From assembly GCA_031082225.1 (NCBI GenBank), contig JAVHLG010000002.1, positions 75,591-139,590 of the forward strand: DNA of 64,000 nt, in the 5' to 3' direction. Position numbers and translations under genes: made by a program. The stretch comes from Desulfovibrionaceae bacterium. Lineage in GTDB: Bacteria > Desulfobacterota > Desulfovibrionia > Desulfovibrionales > Desulfovibrionaceae. The notes under the pieces are model-generated. The model did no database searches and was not told the origin of the DNA. It saw only the letters and a list, made by a program, of their open reading frames with translations. Below are positions 56,785 to 64,000 of the stretch, one piece after another. Each line of letters starts with the position of its first letter. Position 1 is the stretch's first letter.

Positions 56785-58248
56785 ATGGAAAACCACGATC
56801 ACGCCCCGGATTTGAAAAATCTCGAAGAACAGCTTCGCCGGGAGAACCCCCTTTTGGTGGACGCCGTGGCCTCCTTCCGCAAACTGGACTTCGTGGGGCG
56901 GCGGCTAGGGCTTTTGCACAAGGGCGGCTCGTTCGCCTCGCGCATCGCCTGGTGGCCGCTGGTCGCCGTGCTGGGGCCGTTTTCGGCGGGCAAGTCCACC
57001 TTCATCAACAGCTATCTGGGCCAGTCCCTGCAACACACCGGCACCCACGCCGTGGACGACAAGTTCACGGTCATCTGCCACACCACCGAGCCAGTGTCCC
57101 GGGTTCTGCCCGGCGTGGCCCTGGACGCCGACCTGCGCTTCCCCTTCTACAAGATGAGCCAGGAGCTGGAAAAGGTGGAGGCCGGGGAGGGCGGTCGCAT
57201 CGACGCCTACCTGCAGCTCAAGACCTGCCCCGGCGAACGGGCCAGGGGACTCATCCTCATTGACTCCCCGGGGTTCGACGCCGACGCCCAGCGCACGGCT
57301 ACGCTACGCATCACCGACTACATCATGGACCTTTCGGACCTGGTGCTGGTCCTTTTCGACGCCAACCGCCCCGAGCCCGGGGCCATGCGCGACACCCTGC
57401 ACCACCTGGTGGCCGGGACCGTGAACCGCAAGGATTCGAGCAAGTTCCTCTATGTCTTAAACCGCATGGACGTCACCGCCCGGGAGGACAATCCCGAGGA
57501 GGTCGTCGGGGCCTGGCAGCGGTCTTTGGCCCAGCACGGCCTGACGGCCGGGAAGTTTTACCGGGTCTACAGCCCCGAGGCGGCCCTGCCCATCGAGGAC
57601 GAGGCCCTGGCCAGACGGTTTGCGGCCAAACGGGACAAGGATCTGGGAGAGATCCACGGCCGCATGGCCCAGGTGCGGGTGGAGCGGGCCTACCGCATCG
57701 TGGGGGCCCTGGAGAAGATGGCCCGGGAGATCGAGGACCAGTTCGTGCCGCGCATCCGGGAGCTTGTGGCCCGCTGGCGCAGCGGCGTGTTGCGCCTGGA
57801 CGCGCTTTTCGCCGGGCTTTTCGCCGCAGCCTGCGCCGCAGGTTTTTTCCTGGGCGGCCGGTCGGACGGGGGCTTTTGGCCGGACTGGCTGTCCTGGCTT
57901 TTCGCCGAGTCCTGGCGGGCCTGGCCCGCTGCGGCCCTGGCCCTGGCCGGGGCCGGGTTCGCCCATTTCAAGGCCCGGAAATGGGCCTGTGGCCGCCTGC
58001 GCCGGGCCATTTCCCGGGAGAATCCGCCCGGACCCATGCGCGAGTCCCTGGAGCGGGCGCTTGAGAAAAACACCGTGTGGTGGCGCAGCATCTTCGCCTC
58101 GGAACCGGCCGGGTGGGGCAACGCCTCGCGGCGGCGCATCCGGGAGGCCATCGCCGGGGCCGAGACCCTGGTGCAGGCCTTAAACGACCGCTACGCCCAA
58201 CCCTCGGGGCCGCGCCCCGACCCGTCCGCCACCCCAACCTCCCTATGA
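56785..58248 (+). CDS. EHD-like dynamin-family GTPase
   Basis: 487 residues from ATG 56785 with GGAG upstream; the track starts at a TTG 24 bases earlier. P-loop GPFSAGKSTF (about 64-73), a conserved switch region HAVDDKFTVI, G3 IDSPGFD, and the G4-like NRMD. This layout (GPFSAGKST and DSPGFD) resembles the EHD/dynamin-like branch rather than small GTPases. After the GTPase and a helical stalk, two membrane helices (about 345-365 and 380-400) replace a lipid-binding paddle. Bacterial dynamin-like proteins remodel or protect membranes. The gene stands 13 bases before an aminotransferase gene on the same strand. Confidence 0.8.
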   Translation: MENHDHAPDLKNLEEQLRRENPLLVDAVASFRKLDFVGRRLGLLHKGGSFASRIAWWPLVAVLGPFSAGKSTFINSYLGQSLQHTGTHAVDDKFTVICHTTEPVSRVLPGVALDADLRFPFYKMSQELEKVEAGEGGRIDAYLQLKTCPGERARGLILIDSPGFDADAQRTATLRITDYIMDLSDLVLVLFDANRPEPGAMRDTLHHLVAGTVNRKDSSKFLYVLNRMDVTAREDNPEEVVGAWQRSLAQHGLTAGKFYRVYSPEAALPIEDEALARRFAAKRDKDLGEIHGRMAQVRVERAYRIVGALEKMAREIEDQFVPRIRELVARWRSGVLRLDALFAGLFAAACAAGFFLGGRSDGGFWPDWLSWLFAESWRAWPAAALALAGAGFAHFKARKWACGRLRRAISRENPPGPMRESLERALEKNTVWWRSIFASEPAGWGNASRRRIREAIAGAETLVQALNDRYAQPSGPRPDPSATPTSL

Positions 58249-58260
58249 AGACACAAAAAA

Positions 58261-59406
58261 ATGAATCCAGCCTGCAAGGACATCACCTCGTTTCTGGTCA
58301 TGGACATCCTGGAAAAGGCCCAGGGCCTGGAGCGCCAGGGGCATCACGTCATCCACCTGGAGATCGGCGAACCCGACTTCGACACCCCGGACTGCGTCAA
58401 GGAGGCCGCCTGCCGGGCCATCCGCGACGGCAAGACCCACTACAGCCACAGCCTGGGCCTGATCGAACTGCGCGAGGCCATCTGCCGCCACTACGCCGCC
58501 GAATACGGGGTCACGGTGAAACCCCAGAACATCGTGGTCACGGGCGGCACCTCGGCGGCCCTGTTCCTCCTGTTTGCGGCCTTTGCCCGGCCAGGCGACG
58601 ACATCTTCCTGACGGACCCGGGCTATGCCTGCTATCCGAACTTCATCCGCTTCACCGGGGCCAATCCGGCCTACATCCCGGTCACCGAGGAGGACGGCTT
58701 CCAGTTCAATCCGGACGTCCTGGCGGCGCGCATCACTGAAAAGACCCGGGCCATCCTGGTCAATTCGCCCGGCAACCCGTCCGGCACCGTGCTCGGCGCG
58801 GACGCCATGCGCCGCATCTGCGGGCTCGGCCCGGTGATCATCTCGGACGAGATCTACCACGGCCTGGTCTACGAGGGGAAAGCCCGCAGCGCCCTGGAAT
58901 TTACGGACAACTGCTTTGTCTTAAACGGCTTTTCCAAGCTGCACGCCATGACCGGGTTTCGGCTGGGCTATCTCATCGCGCCGGAAAAGTACCTGTGCCT
59001 GCTCCAGAAACTGCAGCAGAATTTTTTCATCTGCGCCTCGTCCGTGGCCCAGTGGGCCGGGATCGCGGCCCTGACCGAGGCCGGGCCGGACATCGAGCGC
59101 ATGCGCAAAATCTACGACGAGCGGCGCAGGTTCCTGGTCAAGGGGCTTCGCGAACTGGGTTTCTCCATCCGGGTGGAGCCCACGGGGGCGTTTTACGTGC
59201 TGGTCAACGCCCGGCATCTCGGCGCGGACTCCCTGGCCCTGGCCCACGACATCCTGGAGACGGCCCACCTCGGGGTGACCCCGGGCATCGACTTCGGCCC
59301 GGGCGGCGAGGGACATTTGCGCTTTTCCTACGCCAATTCCCTGGAGAACATCGCCGAGGGGCTCAAAAGGCTCAAGGGGTATATCCAGGGGCGGCGCGCG
59401 GGCTAG
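58261..59406 (+). CDS. Class I/II PLP-dependent aminotransferase
   Basis: 381 residues of fold-type I. HLEIGEPDFDTP, YSHSLGLIELREAICRHY, VVTGGTSAALFLL, NSPGNPSGTVL, ISDEIYHGLVYEG and the Schiff-base Lys in LNGFSKLHAMTGFRLGYL (about residue 226), then RFSYANS with the substrate-carboxylate arginine. It transfers an amino group between an amino acid and a 2-oxo acid, likely of the aspartate/aromatic/alanine subgroup; the substrate cannot be fixed from the sequence. It is cytosolic. ATG 58261 lacks a clear ribosome site; it may be translationally coupled to the GTPase gene. Confidence 0.9.
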   Translation: MNPACKDITSFLVMDILEKAQGLERQGHHVIHLEIGEPDFDTPDCVKEAACRAIRDGKTHYSHSLGLIELREAICRHYAAEYGVTVKPQNIVVTGGTSAALFLLFAAFARPGDDIFLTDPGYACYPNFIRFTGANPAYIPVTEEDGFQFNPDVLAARITEKTRAILVNSPGNPSGTVLGADAMRRICGLGPVIISDEIYHGLVYEGKARSALEFTDNCFVLNGFSKLHAMTGFRLGYLIAPEKYLCLLQKLQQNFFICASSVAQWAGIAALTEAGPDIERMRKIYDERRRFLVKGLRELGFSIRVEPTGAFYVLVNARHLGADSLALAHDILETAHLGVTPGIDFGPGGEGHLRFSYANSLENIAEGLKRLKGYIQGRRAG

Positions 59407-59718
59407 CGCCGGGGAAAGCATGTGGAGGACGCCTCAGGCGCCATCCCCAAGCCTCCCGTTTCCGTCCCCGCGGGGGACCGGCCGACCGTCCCCCCGGATG
59501 GGGTGGCTGGACCATCTTTTGCATTCCTTTTCCGGAACCCGCAGGGGGGCGACGGTTTCCCGGCGTGCTGTGGACAGCCGCCTGGAATGACGCTACTTCC
59601 GCTTACGCGGATCGCAGCCTGGGCGGCGTCCTCCGATATGTCGCGGGGATGGCCCGGCGCGCAGGATGAGGTTTTGCCGTGGCGCGTGCGCCCGGCGTGA
59701 GGTTTCCCGCAAGCCAGG
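59407..59718. other. 312-bp intergenic region, nothing convincing
   Basis: ORF 59422-59700 is a Pro/Gly-rich frame without motifs. The region presumably carries the promoter of the glycan genes, but no clear box pair was found. Confidence 0.4.
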
Positions 59719-61497
59719 ATGGCGACAATTCCCATGGCCGTCAGTTGGAACATCAAAGTGCTCGACGCCTTCCCGGCGGACTACGCCGGGGAGTTCGTGG
59801 TCCGTTTCGGCCATGTCCCGGTCCCGGACGCCATCGACCCCCGCCTGCTGCACGACATACCCCGGCCATCCCCGGACTCGGCCCAATCCATCACGGCCAC
59901 GCCCCTGGATCTGATGCGCGGCGTGACGTTTCTGGTGGACCCCGGCTGTCCGGATATGGATATGGACGCCGTGACGGACGTGCAGATGGAATACCTGTAC
60001 CGCTACTACAAGGAGGTCGTCCTCCCCGGGAACTCGCCCCTGGCCCCGGCGGCGCAGGGGGTGCGCGGGCAGCAGGCCCCGGAGATCGTGCGCATCCTCA
60101 ACAGGCTGCGGAACATGCCCTACCTGCTGCGCTATCCGCTCACGCGCAGGCTGGCGGCCCAGGACGTCCGCCTGCCGGTGCTGGTCCTTTTGCCCGGGCC
60201 GTCGCTTCCCAGGATCGCGCCGCACCTGCCTGAGCTGGCCCGCAGCCACGTGGTGGTGGCGGTTTCCCGCACCCTCCGGTTTTGCCTGGAGCACGGGGTG
60301 ACGCCGGACTTCGTGGTGCAGCTCGACACCTATCTCATCCAGCGCGGTTTTTACGACGACCTGCCGCCCCTGCCCGACACCACCCTCGTCGCCTTGTCCA
60401 TCAGCCCGGTGTACGGGCTGGCCGACAGGTTCCGGGGCGTGCTGTTCATGGACAGCTTCGATCTGGCCGTTCTGAAAAATCCCTACCGCATGCGCGAGAA
60501 CGGCTTAAGCACCCTCATGGCCTGCATGGGGCTGGCCGAATGCATAAGCGCCCCCTATGCGCTTCTGGTCGGTGCGAACCTGAGCTTTCCCAACGACCAC
60601 CCCTCCTGGCATTATTACAACAGCCCCGGGAGAGGGACGGAGCGCCCGGCCCCGCCCCCCCCCTGCATCCAGGTCTCGGGCGACCGTCTCGTGTTGCGAA
60701 ACCGCGCCTCGCGCCGGGTCTACACCACCCTCATCTTTCTGGCCGTGGCCAGGGAGGCGGAGCGTTTCGCCCTGGACATCGGCCGCACGACAGGCGTCAG
60801 GTTCTACGTGGACACGGATGACGGCATCCTGCCCGGCTCAATTGCGACCCTGCGCCCCGAGGAACTGCTCCAGGCCCCGGCCGTGGACAAAACGGCCCTG
60901 GCGGAAAAAATAGACCGTGCCCTGTCCAGGTCGGAGACCGTGGAACTGATGCGCCTGAAACTGGACTGCGCCAAGGCGGTGCAGGCCCTGGATCAGAATA
61001 TCCTGATCCTGGAGTCGTGCCGGGTGCGAAAGGCCTATGGCGAGGTCGCGGACAATCCCATCGCCCTTTTTGCGCAGCAGGAGCGGGATTTCAATCTTCC
61101 GGCGGACCCCGAGGTCCGGCTGGGATTTTCCGTGCGCATCGCCCGGAAGTGGCGCCAAGCGGCCGTCCAGGTCCGCAACCTGGCCCAGGCGCATATGATC
61201 GCCCGGCGGGGGGGGGCCATTCCCCTGGTCTGCCTGCCCCATGAGGCGGCGGGCCCGTTTGCGGACCTGGCGCGGCTGTTCCCGGGATTCGTCTGGGACG
61301 TCCGGCCCGTGGTGAGCCCCACGGACCGCCAGTGGCCGGTTTTTCCGCGCTCCGTGTTCTACCTGGCCCTGCATCAGACCCTGGCGTCCCTTCAGGTGGC
61401 CTTTGTGACCGCCGCCGTCCGGGAGGTCTACGGCTATCATTTTGAGGTCTACGGCGGAGACAATCTGTACCATCTGGCCCCCCTGCCGCAGGAGTGA
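59719..61497 (+). CDS. MAF/DUF115-family protein (MptE-like), likely glycan-modifying
   Basis: 592 residues; ATG 59719 or 59734. The central region (about 145-330) has the DUF115/MptE-like fold: PVLVLLPGPSLPRIAPHLPELARSHVVVAVSRTLRFCLEHGVTPDFVVQLD (a GPS-L nucleotide-binding loop and a Rossmann-like strand), then ALLVGANLSFPNDHPSWHYY. In motility accessory factors this domain helps transfer nonulosonic acids to flagellin; in others it acts on surface glycans. No signal peptide or membrane helix is seen, so it is cytosolic. The downstream CDP-ribitol synthase gene starts four bases after the stop, tying it to polyol-phosphate glycan assembly. Confidence 0.75.
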   Translation: MATIPMAVSWNIKVLDAFPADYAGEFVVRFGHVPVPDAIDPRLLHDIPRPSPDSAQSITATPLDLMRGVTFLVDPGCPDMDMDAVTDVQMEYLYRYYKEVVLPGNSPLAPAAQGVRGQQAPEIVRILNRLRNMPYLLRYPLTRRLAAQDVRLPVLVLLPGPSLPRIAPHLPELARSHVVVAVSRTLRFCLEHGVTPDFVVQLDTYLIQRGFYDDLPPLPDTTLVALSISPVYGLADRFRGVLFMDSFDLAVLKNPYRMRENGLSTLMACMGLAECISAPYALLVGANLSFPNDHPSWHYYNSPGRGTERPAPPPPCIQVSGDRLVLRNRASRRVYTTLIFLAVAREAERFALDIGRTTGVRFYVDTDDGILPGSIATLRPEELLQAPAVDKTALAEKIDRALSRSETVELMRLKLDCAKAVQALDQNILILESCRVRKAYGEVADNPIALFAQQERDFNLPADPEVRLGFSVRIARKWRQAAVQVRNLAQAHMIARRGGAIPLVCLPHEAAGPFADLARLFPGFVWDVRPVVSPTDRQWPVFPRSVFYLALHQTLASLQVAFVTAAVREVYGYHFEVYGGDNLYHLAPLPQE

Positions 61498-61501
61498 GGA
61501 C

Positions 61502-62878
61502 ATGGCCGAGAAAGCGTACGCAATCATCCTGGCGGGCGGCGCGGGGGAGCGCATGGAATCCCCGACCCCCAAGCAGTTCCTCAAACTGGCCGGACGCACG
61601 GTCATCGAACACACGCTTGCGGCCTTTGAGAACCATCCGCGTATCGACGGCATCTTCGTGGTCTGCAATCCCAAATACCGCCTGCTGATGGAGGAGCTGC
61701 TGCTGCGCGGTCCGCTCAAAAAGGTCGTCAAGGTGCTGGGCGGCGGGAAAAGCCGGATGGAGAGCTCCCGGGCCGGGGTCTTGGCCGTGCCCGAGGACGA
61801 GGCCAAGGTGCTCCTGCACGACGCCGTGCGGCCGTTCGTTTCGGCGCGCATCATCGACGACTGCATCGACGCCCTGGACCGTTTCGTGGCCGTGGACGTG
61901 GCCATTCCGGCCACGGACACCATCATCGAGGTCAACGACATGGCCTGCATCGCCTCGATCCCCTCGCGCAGCCGCCTGCAACAGGGCCAGACCCCCCAGG
62001 GCTTCCGGGCCGGGGTCATCAAGAAGGCCCACCGCCTGGCGGCCGGGGACCGCTCCATCTCCGTCACCGACGACTGCGGCCTCATCCTGCGCTACGGCCT
62101 GGGGGACATCTATGTGGTGCGCGGCGAAAACAAGAACATCAAGATCACCCACACCGAGGACCTCTTCCTGGCCGACAAGATCTTCCAGATCAACACCGCC
62201 CGGGCCGACTCCCGCATCGACCTGTCCCTGCTCAAGGGCAGGACCGTGGCGGTCTTCGGGGCCTCCCAGGGCATCGGGGCGGCCGTGGCCTACATGGCCC
62301 GGGCCCACGAGGCCCGGGTGCACGGGTTTTCCCGGTCAAGCGGCGTCGACGTCGCGGATGCGGCGGCCGTGGAGGCCGCCCTGTCCGGTGTCGCGCGGGC
62401 CGAGGGCCGCATCGACTATGTGGTCAACACCGCCGCCGTGCTGCGTTTCGGTCGGCTCATGGACCGGCGCATGGCCGAGGTGCGGGCCGAGATCGACACG
62501 AATTTCGTGGGCAACCTCAACGTGGTCCGGGCGGCCCTGCCGCATCTGGCCTCCAGCCGGGGCAGCATCGCCCTTTTCACCTCCAGTTCGTTCACCCGGG
62601 GCCGGGCCCTGTATTCGGTCTATTCCTCGTCCAAGGCGGCCACGGTGAACCTGGTGCAGGCCATCGCCGAGGAGATGGCCGCTGCCGACGTGCGCATCAA
62701 CGCCATCAATCCCGAGCGCACGGCCACGCCCATGCGCACGGAGAATTTCGGCCAGGAACCGCCCGAGACCCTGCTCGACCCGAAGGACGTGGCCGCCGCC
62801 ACCCTGCGCACCCTGCTGTCGCCGTTTTCGGGCATGGTGGTGGACGTGCGCCTGACGGACAGGCCGTGCCAGGCCTAG
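61502..62878 (+). CDS. Bifunctional CDP-ribitol synthase (IspD-type cytidylyltransferase + SDR reductase)
   Basis: 458 residues from ATG 61502 (GAGGA upstream). Residues 1-230 are an IspD/TarI nucleotidyltransferase: IILAGGAGERMESPTPKQFLKLAG, LLHDAVRPFVS, TPQGFR and DDCGLILRYG. Residues 238-458 are a short-chain reductase: VFGASQGIGAAVA (NADPH loop), NTAAVL, catalytic Tyr/Lys in YSVYSSSKAA. The fusion matches Haemophilus Bcs1/Acs1, which reduces ribulose 5-phosphate and makes CDP-ribitol. It supplies activated ribitol for a ribitol-phosphate polymer or capsule; related substrates are possible. It is between the MAF-like gene and the glycerophosphotransferase-like gene, 98 bases before the latter. 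Confidence 0.88.
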   Translation: MAEKAYAIILAGGAGERMESPTPKQFLKLAGRTVIEHTLAAFENHPRIDGIFVVCNPKYRLLMEELLLRGPLKKVVKVLGGGKSRMESSRAGVLAVPEDEAKVLLHDAVRPFVSARIIDDCIDALDRFVAVDVAIPATDTIIEVNDMACIASIPSRSRLQQGQTPQGFRAGVIKKAHRLAAGDRSISVTDDCGLILRYGLGDIYVVRGENKNIKITHTEDLFLADKIFQINTARADSRIDLSLLKGRTVAVFGASQGIGAAVAYMARAHEARVHGFSRSSGVDVADAAAVEAALSGVARAEGRIDYVVNTAAVLRFGRLMDRRMAEVRAEIDTNFVGNLNVVRAALPHLASSRGSIALFTSSSFTRGRALYSVYSSSKAATVNLVQAIAEEMAAADVRINAINPERTATPMRTENFGQEPPETLLDPKDVAAATLRTLLSPFSGMVVDVRLTDRPCQA

Positions 62879-62976
62879 CGGCACAAGAAAACGGCCGTGT
62901 CTCGGATGCGGAAAGATCGTTTCGAGTCGTACCGGATCACGGTGCGATATCACCGTCGAGGACGCCATAGACGCAC

Positions 62977-64000
62977 ATGGAACCAGACCAGATCAGAATC
63001 ATAGCCCGCTTTCTCGCCGAGCGGCCGCGCCAGCCGGAGAACATCGCCTTCGTCAGCGGGGCTGACGGCCAGTTTGCCGGAAACGTCAAATACCTGTTCC
63101 TGCACTTCGCCAGGCACGTCCCGCAGTGCAAAAGCGTTTTCGTGACCACAAGCCCTGATGTGCCCAGGGCCCTGCGGGGCCTGGGCCTTGCGGCGGCCTG
63201 CTTCCCCTCCCAGGATGCCCTGGAGGCCCTGGCCAGGGCCTCGGTGGTGGTGGCCGACGGCTTCCAGTACCGGGAAAAGGGCATGGCGGTGTTCGCCATC
63301 GGCGCGAAGACCGTGCAGTTGTGGCATGGCGTGGGTTTCAAGAAGATAGGATTCGTCGAGGCCGAGACCTCCCTGGATCTGCCGCCCGAGCGGCGGACTT
63401 ACCTGCGGGAGATGTATTCCGGTTACGACGCCGTGGTGTCCACCTCCCCGTTTTATACGGAGCATCTTTTCAAGACGTCGTTCGGAGCCAGGGAGATATG
63501 GGAGACGGGGTACCCCCGCAACGACGTCCTGGTACGCCCGGTCGCCAAAGACGACCTCGTCGGTTGCGACCTGGAGGGCTACGCCCGGGTCCGGGTCCTG
63601 GGCAAACGCTTCCGGCTGTGCCTGTACGCCCCCACGTTTCGGGACGACAGCGGGGATTTCTTTCTGCGCGGTCCGTTATGCTTCGAGTCCCTGTCGCGGT
63701 TCCTCGAGCGGGAGGGTATGGTGCTCTTTCTCAAGATGCACGCCTTCACGGAGGCCCGTCTCGGCAGCGAATTCACGAATATCCAGGTCATCGACCACGC
63801 AAGCGACGTCTATCCGCTGCTGCCGCATTTCTCCTGCCTGATCACGGATTATTCCTCGATCTACATGGATTATCTGCACCTCGACCGTCCCGTGGTGTTT
63901 TTTCCCTTCGACCGGGACGACTACGCCTCCCGGATGCGGGAGTTCCAGTTCGACTACGACGCCATGACTCCGGGCCCCAAGTGTTTCACCCAGGACGATC
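62977..64000 (+). CDS. CDP-glycerol/ribitol polyol-phosphotransferase (TagF-like), truncated at right edge
   Basis: Not in the track because no stop lies in the window; ATG 62977 opens 341 codons to the edge. The CDP-glycerol:glycerophosphotransferase domain (PF04464) is clear: VQLWHGVGFKKIGF with the catalytic His, PRNDVL, LYAPTFRDD, and LITDYSSIYMDYLHLDRPVVFFPFDRDDY. These enzymes polymerise or add glycerol- or ribitol-phosphate units from CDP-polyols, as in teichoic acids and some Gram-negative capsules. With the CDP-ribitol synthase just upstream, ribitol phosphate is the likely donor. The ribosome site is weak. Confidence 0.88.
   Translation, partial: MEPDQIRIIARFLAERPRQPENIAFVSGADGQFAGNVKYLFLHFARHVPQCKSVFVTTSPDVPRALRGLGLAAACFPSQDALEALARASVVVADGFQYREKGMAVFAIGAKTVQLWHGVGFKKIGFVEAETSLDLPPERRTYLREMYSGYDAVVSTSPFYTEHLFKTSFGAREIWETGYPRNDVLVRPVAKDDLVGCDLEGYARVRVLGKRFRLCLYAPTFRDDSGDFFLRGPLCFESLSRFLEREGMVLFLKMHAFTEARLGSEFTNIQVIDHASDVYPLLPHFSCLITDYSSIYMDYLHLDRPVVFFPFDRDDYASRMREFQFDYDAMTPGPKCFTQDD

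Overview
The window is high-GC Gram-negative DNA. Class II (B12-dependent) ribonucleotide reductase, CbiK-type sirohydrochlorin cobaltochelatase, a NifX-like cofactor protein, Kdo synthesis genes and a very high density of PAS/GAF/Cache sensor kinases together suggest an anaerobic Desulfovibrio-like deltaproteobacterium. The taxonomy is inferred from gene content, not from a marker search. I saw no tRNA, rRNA, CRISPR array or intact insertion sequence.

Layout: 0-0.5 kb, left-truncated PAS sensor gene. 0.5-3.5 kb, an A+T-richer island with a secreted seven-repeat FG-GAP/VCBS protein. 3.7-6.2 kb, a small coiled-coil protein, an aldehyde dehydrogenase and a hicAB toxin-antitoxin pair. 6.4-10.5 kb, housekeeping lepA-lepB-comM. 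11.1-16.1 kb, a periplasmic binding protein, a hybrid histidine kinase and a response regulator in one operon. 16.1-19.8 kb, trkA-trkH potassium uptake and a SLOG-like protein. 20.3-25.5 kb, group-2-type capsule export (kpsE-kpsM-kpsT) followed by tightly overlapping kdsA-kdsB-kdsD, which make and activate Kdo. 25.6-32.1 kb, a CHASE/GAF/PAS hybrid kinase, an AI-2E family permease, a 49-residue membrane protein and RarD. 32.3-38.4 kb, envelope and secreted functions: a BNR-repeat lipoprotein, a 52-residue Cys/Gly-rich protein, MscL with a zinc ribbon, a papain-family protease, a glycine-zipper lipoprotein, a small periplasmic protein and a NifX-like protein. 38.5-45.5 kb, an exported isochorismatase-fold protein, a second hybrid kinase/binding-protein pair and a chemotaxis receptor. 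45.8-50.8 kb, cbiK, ftsX, ftsE and nrdJ. 51.2-56.5 kb, a lower-GC sulfotransferase-like protein, an HsdR_N-like protein and another hybrid kinase. 56.8-59.4 kb, an EHD-like dynamin GTPase and an aminotransferase. 59.7-64 kb, a surface-glycan block: MAF/DUF115 protein, a CDP-ribitol synthase fusion and a right-truncated CDP-glycerol/ribitol phosphotransferase.

How it fits together: the two main themes are the cell surface (capsule export, Kdo supply, polyol-phosphate polymer, secreted proteins) and environmental sensing (four complete hybrid kinases, a truncated PAS protein, a chemoreceptor and two binding proteins encoded without transporter genes). The observation I rate highest is a short C-terminal tail, roughly V-P-A-x-x-x-L-L-L, shared by three otherwise unrelated exported proteins (FG-GAP protein, BNR lipoprotein, papain-like protease). 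It looks like a common sorting or anchoring signal.
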